Both the position numbers and the translations under genes were made by a program. Below are positions 33,173 through 45,093 of a stretch of 64,000 nucleotides of DNA, in pieces. This DNA comes from Puccinia triticina (taxonomy: Eukaryota; Basidiomycota; Pucciniomycetes; Pucciniales; Pucciniaceae). The DNA lies in the NCBI RefSeq assembly GCF_026914185.1, contig NC_070575.1, forward strand, positions 2,046,001 to 2,110,000. Direction: 5' to 3'. The notes under the pieces are model-generated. The model saw only the letters and a program-made list of their open reading frames with translations. It ran no database searches and had not been told where the DNA came from. Each line of letters begins with the position of its first letter. Position 1 is the stretch's first letter.

Positions 33173-36100
33173 ATGGTCAACCGGCCTCTCCATGTCTGTC
33201 ACTGTGTTGCGTATGGCTGCAACACACAGCAACACAAAGAAGAGGGCAGAGGCGTTGTTGCTGGGAGAGTGTTGTCTAAGCACGTTTTCCAATCACACCA
33301 GAAGAGAGTGGATGTTGAAAGGTCAAAACGTGAGGCACCTCCCTCCGAAGACATTGTCCGAACGTCAACCAGTGATCCTGTGAGTGCAATTTATTTGCTT
33401 GAATGGTTGAAGACAAAACCAGCTTCTGATTTCCAGTCTAAGCAGAGTGTTCCAGTTGTACACCCCTCGGGCTTGTCAGAAGTTGCTGGTACCACTCTAA
33501 GTACGACATGAGTCTTTCTGGAAGAATTGTTTTGCAAGCAAGTAATGATTCAGCTAGTGTCTTCAATCTTTGCCAACAAGCTCAGTAAAGCTGGTGCCGT
33601 TGATTTCTTGAAGGCTGCAAGGGCAAATGTTCTACTTCTTGGGCAGATCTGGAGCATGAAGACTTTGACAAACATTGATCCAATCCCCAAGACTCCCAAG
33701 GTGGTCTTCCATTGCCTTGGCTTGAATCCAAAATTAACAATGCGGTTGTGTTGCAAGAAATTCTTTGCACTTTACTCAACCGATGGTGACCATCCCCTTC
33801 GATGCTCCAAGCCTTTTCTATTGAAAAAGCAAGGCTACTGCAAGTGGGCTAAAGCCCATACAATCAATCCAACGTGTGATGAACCCCTCTTCATGGTCAA
33901 CAAGAATCAAAAATCTGTTCCAGTTCAAACCTTTACCTATGTTTCCCTCAAATCTTGGTTAGAAAGCCGGCTTGCGCAACCTCAGTTTGAAGCTTTGCTA
34001 GATTTGAGTCTCACTGCTAACAATTGGACCGACGATCAGGAAATGGAGGACATATGGCATGGAAGTGTTTGGCAAACATTTCCAGATGCAGATGACGGGT
34101 CAGGGTTGTATACACACAGTTCCGGAAATCTAGTCTTCAGCCTGTATCCCAATTGGTTCAGACCAGAAGGCAGCTCAAATCTTGGAAAGCACATTTCTGT
34201 AGGGGCAATCACGCTAGTTTGTCTCAATCTGCCTCCAAATGATCGATATAAGCCTGCCAATGTCTTCCTCTTTGGCATCATCCCAGGACCAAGTGAACCA
34301 AGCCTAGACGAGATCAATCACGTTTTGCGGCCCTTGGTGGATGAGCTGAAACAATTCTGGAACGGTATTTTCTTTGACTCAACAAGTCTCCATCCCACTG
34401 GTAGAAAGATTCAAGTAGCTATCTTCCCACTCATTGGGGATCTACCAGCCTTGCGGAAGACAGCCGGATTTGGAAGTCACGCGGCCACCTTGTTTTTTTC
34501 TTTCTGCTGCCTGAAGAGGGATTGTGTAGAAGAGACAAATACTGCTCACTTTGTCAGCCGGACGGATGAATTACATCTGCAAAGAGCGTCTGAGTGGCTG
34601 CGGATTGACAATTACACTGAGCGCCAGAAGTTTTCAAAGAAGTACGGCGTCCGATGGAGCGTTCTCAACGAGCTTCCTTCTGGCGCCCTGTTCAGCACTC
34701 TTTGATTGAGCTCATGCACACGTTGATCCTGGGTGACCTGAAGGACCACAGCATGCGTTTTATGGATCTGGCCTCAGCTGGAGCCCTGCTCAAATCTGCG
34801 CAGGAGCGTGATGAAGAATGGCAGAATGCTAAATCCTATGGCAAGCCTCCATTTGCTGATCAGGCCTATTGCAGGAGCAAACGGAAGCGCCCCAATCCGA
34901 TTGAGGACCTTTCTGCCGGCGATCGACCTAGGAAGAGAACACAAAAAGCCGCCAGCATTGGGCCTTCCAACCGTGGAATCAGTCAACCTCAGCCCAACTC
35001 TGACTCTTCATCCACATCCACACATTCATATGCCCTCCGTGTGAAGAAGAAAGACCTGTCCAAGTTATACGTTGAAAAGGAGGTCAGTGAGACGGAGGAG
35101 GATGGCCGCAGCAATGATACTATCACAGGTGGCCAAAGGAAATCACGCGCCCGACCTGTAAGAGGGGAAGAGTCTGATGGTCCCAGGTTGTTGCCGGAAG
35201 AGCTTGATGTTGTGCGCCAAACGATTCTCCACACAGTGTTGCCATATTGGATTGATAGACTGCCTCGCAATTTGGGCGCCGCCAATCATGGTTCCTTGAA
35301 GGCGGCTGAGTGGCTAATACTTTACAAGGTGTACTACACTCTTGCATTGATTCCGCTGTGGGTCAAAGATCACCAGGAGGCTGCCACAGATGAGAGCAGG
35401 AGATGAATTTCTTTACTACTAGAATCAACCTCCACGCTCTTGCAGATAGCACACTTTCTAACTCTCCCAAAGATCAAGTTGCAAGATCTTGGTGAACTTG
35501 ACTCCATGCTATTGAAGTACCAAAAATGCTTGCATAGTGGGTGGCCAGGAGAACCCAGCACGCCGAACTTGCATCTTACACATCACTTCAGCAAAGTGAT
35601 CCGTTGGTTTGGTCCTCCTCGATCCACGGCAGCTTGGGCGCAGGAAAGGGTGAACGGGATGTTGCAGAGGTTGCCAACAAACCACCACCTGAGTCAGTAA
35701 TTGCTCACTGTTACTTACATTCCGACAAAGCTGATTACTCATCCATGCATCCTGCAACAGACGAGATAACAAAAACTCTGATTACCAAATGGCATATCAA
35801 CTTGAACTTTGGGTGTCTCATGAATGACCCCACATCCCGGAGCTTGGCAGGAGGAGATGAGTCAGACACGAAGGAAGAGGCAACATTCAACCTTGATAAG
35901 CCTTTGTTCCAGAAGTGGCAATGCGCAGTGGTGCGCAACAGCAGATCCAGCTCGAGGCGGGGCTTGGCTCAGGTGAATCTCGGTTTGAACCCTGCGGTTG
36001 AAGCCGTGCAAAGTGTTCTTCTGAACAGAAAACTCTTCACAACAAAGCAGAAGCACCATGACAACTGCTTGGTGGAGTTCTTCCTAGGCGAGAATCAACG

Positions 36101-36478
36101 GCTTGGAGAGACAGAGCTGATTTTCAGGTCCGACCAAACACCGTCCAAAACTTGGATGGTCATAAACCCTTTTGATGAGCTTCAACGGAGTGAGGATCCT
36201 TACGGCGATTATCCGGATCTCAACTGCTGATTGGTTCAGGCCAAACATGACAGTACAGTGGTGATTGACAGCGATCACATTATTGGGCATGTTGCCATCA
36301 TGCTTCATGCGGCAGGGACCTTCCGACTGCCTATTGAGACTATCAGTGCTGTTGGATTAGGGACCTTGGTGAGTTTGTTTGGCTACAACTTAAACTGGTT
36401 GTGTGTGTTTAATCTGAGCATGATGCTTTGTTTACTGTTTGCTTCAGGGTTGGGAGGGCGTGGTGGAGGCCTGATATG
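33173..36478 (+). pseudogene. Tnp2-like (CACTA-derived) transposase relative, broken
   Basis: Starts at the ATG at 33173 with a C/H-rich N-terminus (HVCHCVAYGC). The central part is the conserved core of the basidiomycete Tnp2-like family: NLVFSLYPNWFRPEGSSN, KHISVGAITLVCLNLPP, LFGIIPGPSEPSLDEINH, then LPALRKTAGFGSHAATLFFS. The C-terminal part (FGPPRSTAAWAQERVNGML, then DSDHIIGHVAIML) also fits. The frame is broken at 33509 (TGA), near 34680 (1-nt shift), near 35690 (shift) and at 36228-36230 (TGA). An acceptor-like CTTGCAG near 35444 and a GTGAGT..TTCAG intron near 36369-36447 suggest real introns. No CACTA-type terminal repeats were found nearby. Family assignment is firm; mobility is not supported. 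Confidence 0.8.
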
Positions 36479-38332
36479 ATGTATCTGTGAAAGGGTGTGC
36501 TCCGCCTCGGCCAGTTGGCCAAGTCAGAAGTGGAACAAAGGGACTAGACGGAGCCAAGCAACTCTTGCCGTATACACAGATAATCTAAGACCCAGATACT
36601 CCCCTGTCCACTGTCAGAGCTATCCCACTCCGATGTCTGTCTGAATTTTGTATCTTCTGAGGATTCGATCTAGATAGTCATTGTTGTGACTTAGTTGTCT
36701 TATCATTACCAGACTTCCTCCCCACATGCTAGCCTCAGGCATATCAAGCCTCACTTAATCAGACACTCCGACTTGCCCCATTTCTAACCAGACATTCTAC
36801 TGCCGCACGCCGTCTTGAGCCTTCCGAGTATAACAGGTGGTCATGAATGATGCAAGTTCACCAGGTAACCACTCCGCGGACATGGGTGATCCTGCCACAA
36901 TGAGAGATGCGGCAGACGGATGGATTTCCTCGCTGGTCGATCGCCTTGTTCCTCAATTCCAGGCCGAGGGAACCAGCGCCGGCGGTTCCGCGGGAATTAC
37001 GACTGACAATCAAGGCCAGTATTAGATCTTGCACACATGATCATTTTATCTCGCGACTGACATCCCTCCTGGGTGTGTAGGTGTGCCTCCTGCGGATCAA
37101 ATGAGCCCTGAGGCCATCGACAAGGCCCGCTTGGATCCTACCTTCTTGGTCTTGAAGGCCAGACAAGCCAGAAAACAAGCGGAGGATGTGGAGGCCAAGC
37201 GGCGATCGGGCCGACGCGCCAAAGGAATTGCACAAAAGGGATCACTGACGGAGCACTACGACCAGTACTCTCGGAAGCTCCAGGCATTTATCAATTTTTT
37301 CCTTGGGAATCCGGACAAGCCTCAAGATTATCCTGTCTCGCCAACCGATAATGAGCTGCAAAACCTATATTGGATCGAGCAGCGGAGTGCCACCATCCTT
37401 GCTCAATTGGATTGGGTCCGAGCATCTCTGGCTGGAAAGACGGAGGCAGAAATCACATACTATGTGTCTGTCGCCGAGAAGGAAATCCGCAAAAACATGA
37501 CCCAACCAATGTTCACCCGAGCCATCTTGAAGGGGCCTGGTCGAGGCTGTAGGCCAATCAATGCCCAAACTACAGCCAATGTAGAGAGGTCCCTAGCACT
37601 GGCGGGCATATCCCGGGTCACCTTCCAGTGGGAAGCCGGACGGGATGATACCTCTGCTTGGAACTCGACAATAACGGAGGTGCTGGCATTGAAAGCAGTT
37701 GAATGGATTTGGCGAACCATATCGGTGTCCAACGAGCAGGCTGGTCAAGCTCCCGCTATCATTCGCCGATGGCTCACTACCAAGTCCCGTGAGATTCACG
37801 AATGTGGAAATATGGATGTAGCCACTTACAACAAGCTGAAGGAAGCGAAGGCCACAAAGGAGCAATATCAACAATGGCGCAAGAGGGTAAGTTCCTGGCA
37901 ATAACATTCTGTGTCTGCTGTCCTCCCCTCTGACTAAGATGTGGTCAATCTGGTGGTGTTTCGCTGTTACAGATCAAGGACAACAGATGTGACATGGTCA
38001 ACAAGTCGTTTAGCAGAAACATTAACTTGGCCAGCATCGTCGAACGGAAAGAATGCGGCTCTGACATTGAGGATGCTGGGAAGGGAAAGGCCCCTGTTGG
38101 CGTTGTGGGGGACTGGCGAAGCACCAATCTCACGGATATCCTACACTGCCTCGACAAGATGGTGATTGCGCAGGCCCAGCACCCTAAGACCATTGCCGCG
38201 AACCACAACCTATACACGCGGTCCTCACGTACGTTCAAACACACCAAGGGAATCGTCGGTGTTCCGCGTGGGTTGCCAATCAATTGCTACAGTGAGGCAT
38301 ATTGGAAGCATCTCAGCGGTTTTGAGAAAGAT

Positions 38333-38858
38333 TGTAAAAATCACTACCATGTCACACTCGTGACATTTCCCTTTCCTCGTTTCCCTGACTCATCTGTTCT
38401 GTCTCGAACCTTCCTCGCAAATCTCAAACACTCACTCGACAATTCCCTATCCTCCGAATTCAACACTCAAACTCAACTCAAACTCCAATCGACATCAATC
38501 TACCTCATCTATCAATTCTCATTACACTCTTCAATCCTTGTTTCTTATTCTTCACAATCTTCCTCCTCTTCTTCAATATCATATACTGTCTTTCCTTGTC
38601 TGGTGAGATCTTACTCGATGTCCTCATTCAACACACTCTGACTCAACTGACTTCTTCTTCATAGCCTTGTCCGCGTTAACTTCCTTCCTCAGTTCTCTTC
38701 CTTGTCACCGCCTTATTGAATGTCTCTGCTCATCCAAATGTTGGTTCTCAAAAACTCTTTTCTCACTTGTCTATCTTCTGGCTCTCATTTTCTAACTGTT
38801 TTCTTTTCAAGTGTGTCGGCTCTTTTTAGGCAATAAAATTTTGATCAAAAATTCTTTA
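38333..38858 (+). repeat. 5' LTR of copia 2
   Basis: Begins TGTAAAAATCAC and ends AAATTCTTTA. It is strongly C/T-rich on the sense strand. AATAAAA lies near its 3' end, where a polyadenylation signal would be expected. Confidence 0.96.
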
Positions 38859-38880
38859 CGGTTAAAAGCGAACGACCGGT
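38859..38880 (+). other. Primer-binding site of copia 2 (half tRNA-Lys?)
   Basis: CGGTTAAAAGCGAACGACC adjoins the LTR. Its complement, GGTCGTTCGCTTTTAACCG, resembles the anticodon arm of tRNA-Lys(UUU) with loop CTTTTAA, apart from one missing base in the stem. This points to half-tRNA priming; the tRNA identity is provisional. Confidence 0.6.
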
Positions 38881-38886
38881 TGATAC

Positions 38887-41800
38887 ATGTCTACTGGAGC
38901 CGGCGCGGGAGAGCAGCAGATACCGTCGAATTCATCAACAAACACGACGAGAATGGCGGGTGCGTCAAACAATGACAGTTTCCGACAGGCAATGCTAAAA
39001 ACGGCACTCGAGACTACACCTCAACTGTCAGAAGAGAACTATTCGATATGGAAGGACAAAATGACGGCATTGCTAGAGCTACGGGGAGTCTTGACTGCAC
39101 TAGATTCTCAGGCTCCGAATCTCATACCTCTAGCAGATGACGTCAACGCGGAACTGAAACTTCTCTTCATCTCGAAGATGGATAGCGTGACCCACAATAA
39201 CATTGTCACAGCAGACAATCGAGGCTCTGCGAAGGACCTTTGGAAAGCAATTAAGGATCGATTTGCATCGGACGAGTCATCGAACAGGGCTCGGGTCTTC
39301 AACGAGTTTCTTTATGTCAAGTGTAAAGAAGAAGCCCTAGAAGCCTTTGTTACCGATATCAAAGTGGCAATCAAAAAGCTCGTCGATGTCGGGATCGATT
39401 TACCCCAAGACATACTCGCCTACCTCATACTCTTCAAGCTTCCTGATTCTCTCCAACTCCTAAAAAGGCAAATCATGCACTCTGACAAATGTCTCACCGT
39501 CCAATTCGTATGCAACCACTTGACCCAATTCAGTAACGAAAACAAGGCGGAAACGAAGGAACCGTCTACATCAACTCAAGCAGCCTTGGTCTCGACAAGG
39601 GGTCAAAAATCAAATCAAACTCGAAACAATGGTCAAAAAGGAGGTGCAGAAACTGGTGGAGCTAAGAGATGTACGACAGGATTTCACAACCCAAAACAAG
39701 ATGCTAACCACACTGCGGATTCATGCTGGCATCTTCACTCAGACAAGGCTCCGGAGTGGTGGCGAGAAGCCCAGGCAAAATATCAAGCTAGCAAAAACAA
39801 CGTCAACTACTATTTATTGCTAGTCACACTCTGGACGGAGATTGGAGATCCAAAGTTCAAAATCGTTCTTGATAGTGGGGCATCAGCTCACATTTTCAAC
39901 GACACGAAATTCTTTGACAGACTCGAGCTGGGTGACCGAGACGTAATCAGGACTGGGAAAGAAGGAGCTACGTTACCTATCAAGGGTATTGGCCGGGTAA
40001 CTCTCCAATGGGGAAAGTCTACGATCTCTATAGACGACTGTCTGTATGTCCCCGAAATAGTCATCAACTTGATCAGCGCTGGCGTCTTGCTCAAAAAAGG
40101 ATGTGAAATCACGGCGAAACAGAACTCCTTCGATGTCCGGAAAGATGACCTCAGTCGATTCAAAGGAAAAATCGAAAATCATCTCTTTGTCGTCGATAAC
40201 CCAGACTCAGTAGGAGGGCTCATTCAATACTCAGCGAACTTTGCTGATCCCTCTACAGAGTCTCTTCGCTCTATTCACGAATCATACGGACACGCCTCCA
40301 TACAAAGACTCGAGCAATTCATTCCTGCATCGATCTCAAAAGCTGAAAGAGACGCATTCGAATGCAAATCTTGCGTACTCTCTAAGATTACGAAACAGCC
40401 TTTCAAGATGGAGTCGACCCCCGCGACTAAAGTATTCGAAAGAATTCACTTGGATATCATCGGACCTATCAATCCCGAATCCAGAATAAAATCAAGATTC
40501 ATTCTCACTCTCGTCGATAACTTTTCGGGATACATAGCGGGATTTCCTCTTGTCAAGAAGGACGACACTACCGACGTCCTGATCAATCTACTCGAGTCAG
40601 AGAATAAAAGGCGCGGCTATTTCCCTAGCTTGATCTGCTCCGATGGCGGAGGAGAGTTTATGGGAAATAGGTTAGTTAACTTCTTAGATGAACACCACAT
40701 CCAAAGGCTGATAACTGAACCCTACCACCCGGAACACAATGGTAGAGCGGAACGCGCGAATAGGACAATCGTCGAATCAATGAGAGCAACTTTCCGTGCT
40801 TCCGGAATCGCCAAAAACTTCTGGCACAAAGTCGTGAAATCATGTTGTCTCATGTTGAATCAAATACCGAGAAGAGACAAGATCAACTCACCTTGGGAAT
40901 TGGTACACAACAAGAAATTCCCCAGCAATTTCCTCAAGCCTCTCGGAACGACAGCAGTCGTCCTCAACATGAAGAGGGAGAAGGGGAGGAAGTTCGAGGA
41001 AAAAGGACAGGAAGGCCTACTTGTAGGTTTCAACATCCCACTTCAATCCTACCGAATCATCACGCAGAGCGGAGCAATCATTGACTCCAAGCATGTCCGG
41101 TTCTTAAAGACGGTGCGGCCAGATTTCATCAGCTCTGACGACGGCGACTTTCACCCTGATATATGTCAAGAAGCGGCGGACTCGACCAAAGCATCGGAAC
41201 GTACTCAAGAACAAGAGAGAGATGACACTGAGCAGTCGAGTCAGGAAGGGACAGATTCACGTCATATCATCAACAATGACAACGACTCCTCAGACGACTC
41301 CTCCGATTCCTCCTCCGATTCCAATTCAAATGATGATGTCTCTCAAATGCTGAAATCTCAAGAACCCAATCCACCACCTGCAAGAGCCCTGAGAGATCGA
41401 TCAACAATCAAACCTCCAGTACGTTTCGGCTTTCACCATTACTACGAGCCTAACACTTTCGAATCAGCCATCCGTTGCGCAGACGAGAAATTCTGGAAAA
41501 CGGCTATTGAGAAAGAAGTGAACTCAATTGAAGATCACGAAGTATGGGAAAACCATTACAATGAACCACCGAACCCTCTCGACACAACATGGGTCTTCAA
41601 GATCAAGGACAATTGTCACGGCGATCCATTGAAACACAAAGCTAGGTTGTGTGTACAGGGGTTTGATCAGATAGAAGGTGTCGATCACGGGGAGACTTTC
41701 GCGCCAACAGGAAAAGTCTCAACACTGAAGATGCTACTTCTCTATGCACTTCACCAAAATCTAACCATCACTCAATTTGACGTGCAGGGTGCTTTCCTCC

Positions 41801-43083
41801 ACGCACCACTAACAGAAAATGTCTACATCAAAACGCCAAAAGGGGTCAATCAAAGCTCACCTTTTCTCAAACTGAAAAAAGCTCTGTACGGTCTCAAACA
41901 AGCACCAAAGAACTGGTACGAAACGTTAGTTTCCTGGCTGGAATCAGTCGGATTTCATGAATCAAACTGTGACCCGTGCTTGTACTTGTGCGAGGACAGC
42001 GTCTCAAGGATCTTCTTTCACGTGGACGATTTGGTGCTAGTTGGATCGGGAAACAATTTCAAACAAAAATTCGAAAAACGGTTTGCCAATTCCTCTTGCC
42101 ACGAACCGAACACAATTTTAGGGATGAAATTGGAACGAGTCGGAAACAAAATCTTACTCTCTCAACCTAAACACATTGAACACGGACTAGAAGAACTCGG
42201 TCTTCAAAACAGCAAACCCTCAGCTACGCCGCTCACTCCCAATCTCAAACTCAAAGAAGCCAGTGATGAAGATCATGCTCTTTTCAAAAAGGAAAACATC
42301 AATTATCGATTGGCAATCGAACTCATGAACTACATTGCCGGTTACACACGTCCCGATATCAGCTTCGCAGTATCCAGTCTTGCCCGCTTCTCCGTTAAAC
42401 CTGGATTGTCACACTGGCATGAAGTCAAGAAAGTGTGGCAATACTTGCGACACACTAAAGACCTAAAACTCACACTCGAGATTTGAAGACCTGATCAACT
42501 TCTAGAAATCTACAGTGATGCTTCATGGGGAGATGACCCTGTTCACCAAACTTCTCAATCAGGGTATCTTTGCTTCCTATTTGGTTCGCTCGTATCCTGG
42601 AACAGTAGCCGTCAACATAATGTGACTTACTCATCAACCAAAGCCGAACTGAACCCCCTAGTAGATTCATTCCATGAAGGAACGTGGCTGAAAGCGTTAT
42701 TGTCAGACATCTGGAACCTTCAGATTGACGCGGCCACTCATTACATTGATGACAGAGACCTCAACAATCGACTCATGATGACTGAAGAAAGCTTCAAGGA
42801 AAATATGGCCAACTCTCATTACATCGACAATAAAGGCCTAGACGACAAGTTGAAGAAATTCGGCTCGAATCCGAAAACTCGACACATAGATCTCAAAACT
42901 AAAGGAATCCGTCAAGAACTCAAGCACAAGAAGATAAAGATTATTCTCATCCGAACCTTTGATATGCTTGCAGACGCCCTGACTAAAGCTGCTCCAAAAT
43001 CATCCGTCACTAATCTCACCAAAACCATAGATCCTTCTTTCATAGCTCCTCAAGTACGATCTCTCCAGCCACGGGGAGTGTAA
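38887..43083 (+). CDS. Gag-pol of copia 2, one internal stop
   Basis: From the ATG at 38887 the frame is open to a TGA at 42484-42486 (codon 1200), then continues in the same frame to TAA at 43081-43083, whose first bases belong to the LTR; about 1,398 codons in all. Gag covers residues 1-230. A C-x4-H...H-x4-C zinc-like segment (C262, H267, H275, C280) follows. The protease DSG is at 329-331, the gag-pre-integrase HHCC is at about 464-496, and the integrase D523, D586 and E622 give the D..D-35-E spacing. RT ends in HVDD (D1047-D1048), and RNase H (IYSDASWGDD) follows the TGA. The TGA cuts off RNase H only. It is consistent with a CGA to TGA change in TCG context. Confidence 0.95.
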
Positions 43084-43604
43084 AAATCACTACCATGTCA
43101 CACTCGTGACATTTCCCTTTCCTTGTTTCCCTGACTCATCTGTTCTGTCTCGAACCTTCCTCGCAAATCTCAAACACTCACTCGACAATTCCCTATCCTC
43201 CGAATTCAACACTCAAACTCAACTCAAACTCCAATCAACATCAATCTACCTCATCTATCAATTCTCATTACACTCTTCAATCCTTGTTTCTTATTCTTCA
43301 CAATCTTCCTCCTCTTCTTCAATATCATATACTGTCTTTCCTTGTCTGGTGAGATCTTACTTGATGTCCTCATTCAACACACTCTGACTCAACTGACTTC
43401 TTCTTCATAGCCTTGTCCGCGTTAACTTCCTTCCTCAGTTCTCTTCCTTGTCACCGCCTTATTGAATGTCTCTGCTCATCCAAATGTTGGTTCTCAAAAA
43501 CTCTTTTCTCACTTGTCTATCTTCTGGCTCTCATTTTCTAACTGTTTTCTTTTCAAGTGTGTCGGCTCTTTTTAGGCAATAAAATTTTGATCAAAAATTC
43601 TTTA
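43079..43604 (+). repeat. 3' LTR of copia 2
   Basis: Differs from the 5' LTR at three sites by eye. At each the 5' LTR has TCG (on one strand or the other) and this copy has TTG. Confidence 0.96.
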
Positions 43605-43872
43605 AAGATACCGTCTCGAAGGTCGCCCCTATCGACCTCAAGACAATCGCGGAAAACATGAAGAAACTCTGCCACTGTCACAGCGGAAACTCAGGATCCG
43701 GCATCCCGCCGTCAGCACCAAATTCCGCACCTGGAGGAGTTCCTGGCCCCAGTGGATCGGCGGGGCAAGGCTCCGGGCCAGCCCCCGTACCAGGACCAGG
43801 GGGGGCAGCAGCAGGGGGCTCTATGGAGGTAGATCATTGAGGCGCCCTTCTTTGATGCCTGATTACTCAAGA

Positions 43873-44232
43873 TACAGTGCCCCCCACGACTTCTCTACTA
43901 CCCCTCCCGCGCAAAAAACATGGAACTTTGAACGATGTGTTCACAGTCACCAGACATGTATCATATGTAAACTACATATTTTTGAGCCCTACAGAAGTAG
44001 GAGAACTCAAAAATATATACTTGAGGTCTGTAAAATGCCTCAAAAAAAAGGAAACTTTTTTTTGAGGCATTTTACAGACCTCAAGTATATATTTTTGAGT
44101 TCTCCTACTTCTGTAGGGCTCAAAAATATGTAGTTTACATATGATACATGTCTGGTGACTGTGAACACATCGTTCAAAGTTCCATGTTTTTTGCGGGGGA
44201 GGGGTAGTAGAGAAGTCGTGGGGGGCACTGTA
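43873..44232. mobile_element. 360-bp near-perfect foldback MITE
   Basis: The whole element is one inverted repeat centred on 44052: arms of about 178 bp with very few mismatches and a tiny loop inside an A/T run. Ends are CAGTGCCCCCCACGACTTC and its reverse complement, flanked by TA on both sides, the signature of Tc1/mariner-like MITEs. Open frames on both strands are mirror images and not genes. It starts 33 bp after the stop of the PRxLPxNCY-family gene. Confidence 0.92.
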
Positions 44233-44526
44233 GATGTTGTAGCATCTGCCATTTCCTAAAGTGTTACCTGTAGTGGATTATTACGGATGATCTGTCCGCT
44301 ATATGGTGGAGAGTTAACAATTGTTGTGATGAATTTGCATCCATTGAGCTTTGGCTTGTATGCAATTAAGCACTAGACCGATGTCAATGAAACTGAGTGC
44401 TAATTATGTGGCTTCACACACGCGGCTCACATGATGATGCCCTGCTGACGCCCGCAGAACAAATGGGGGTGAAGCCGCCATCCCAGCAGCCCAGATTGGT
44501 GTGTAACAGAGAACCATCATAGCGGT
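44233..44526. other. Intergenic, no supported gene
   Basis: Nothing recognised between the MITE and the third palindrome. Confidence 0.5.
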
Positions 44527-44564
44527 TGTCCACCCTAACGTACGGCCGTACGTTGTGGTGGACA
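44527..44564. repeat. 38-bp palindrome, copy 3
   Basis: TGTCCACCCTAACGTACGG then CCGTACGTTGTGGTGGACA. Both halves are almost exactly reverse complementary; this is the cleanest copy. Confidence 0.88.
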
Positions 44565-44818
44565 GTATGCAAGGAGCCCCCAAATGCGGGCCGCAGCCTC
44601 CCTCCAGGCCACACATTGTTAGACTCCTCCTAACAGCCCAACCCATTCCGGGTGTGACCAAGTTGAGGTAACTGTGAGGCACTTCATCTGCATCATCCTC
44701 ACGCATGCACCTGCCGGCCAAGCGCGCCTCTCCACATTGGTGGAGGTGTCTTGAAGGGTGCACCCTCCCTTCAACACTCAGTCTCTAATACACAGAGGAG
44801 ACACTGGGACTTTTTGGG

Positions 44819-44856
44819 TGTCCACCCTAACGTACGGCCAAATGTTACGGTGGACA
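44819..44856. repeat. 38-bp palindrome, copy 4
   Basis: The 5' arm is identical to copy 3 (TGTCCACCCTAACGTACGG); the 3' arm is altered in four positions. It lies 292 bp downstream of copy 3. Confidence 0.85.
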
Positions 44857-45093
44857 AATTGGGGCATTCTCATGCACTGCACTATGCATATTCTGTGGGA
44901 CCAGAATTGTCATCATGCATCAGACATACATCCACCACGCCAAGTATAGCTCTGTCAAGCTTCATGGCAGTGAGACCTGGGAATTGGCAGGGCTCATGCG
45001 TTGTTGAACCCGGGAAGATCTGTGCTGTTCTAGCTGGAATCAACAATGATAATGAGTCCCTCTCCAATTCGCCACCAGGTGTAGTGCAAGCGT

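Larger units (their letters stand above)
38333..43604 (+). mobile_element. Ty1/copia element 2, near-intact
   Basis: A 5,272-bp element with two 526-bp LTRs differing at three positions, a 5-bp target duplication AAGAT (38328-38332 and 43605-43609), a primer site and one gag-pol frame with a single TGA. LTR ends are TG..TA, as in copia 1. Confidence 0.97.
36843..43840 (+). pseudogene. PRxLPxNCY-family gene split by copia 2
   Basis: Function unknown. Exon 1 begins at the ATG at 36843; its donor is uncertain (within about 36984-37015). Exon 2 starts after the TAG at 37080 and ends at 37886. The next intron is 37887-37972 (86 bp, GTAAGT..TACAG). Exon 3 runs from 37973 to 38332, is cut by copia 2, and resumes at 43610, ending with TGA at 43838-43840. 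The frame is exactly continuous across the insertion if one AAGAT is removed. The middle part is helix-rich and basic, the VPRGLPINCYSEAYW motif lies near the insertion, and the C-terminus is a G/P/S-rich tail ending GGSMEVDH. No stop other than the insertion was seen, so the gene may have been intact until recently. Confidence 0.7.

Noticed and set aside
33173..36478. Complete active CACTA transposon
   Set aside because: The transposase-like frame has at least two stops and two shifts and no terminal inverted repeats were found around it.
43837..44252. Two similar ORFs on opposite strands
   Set aside because: They are mirror images created by the arms of the foldback MITE.
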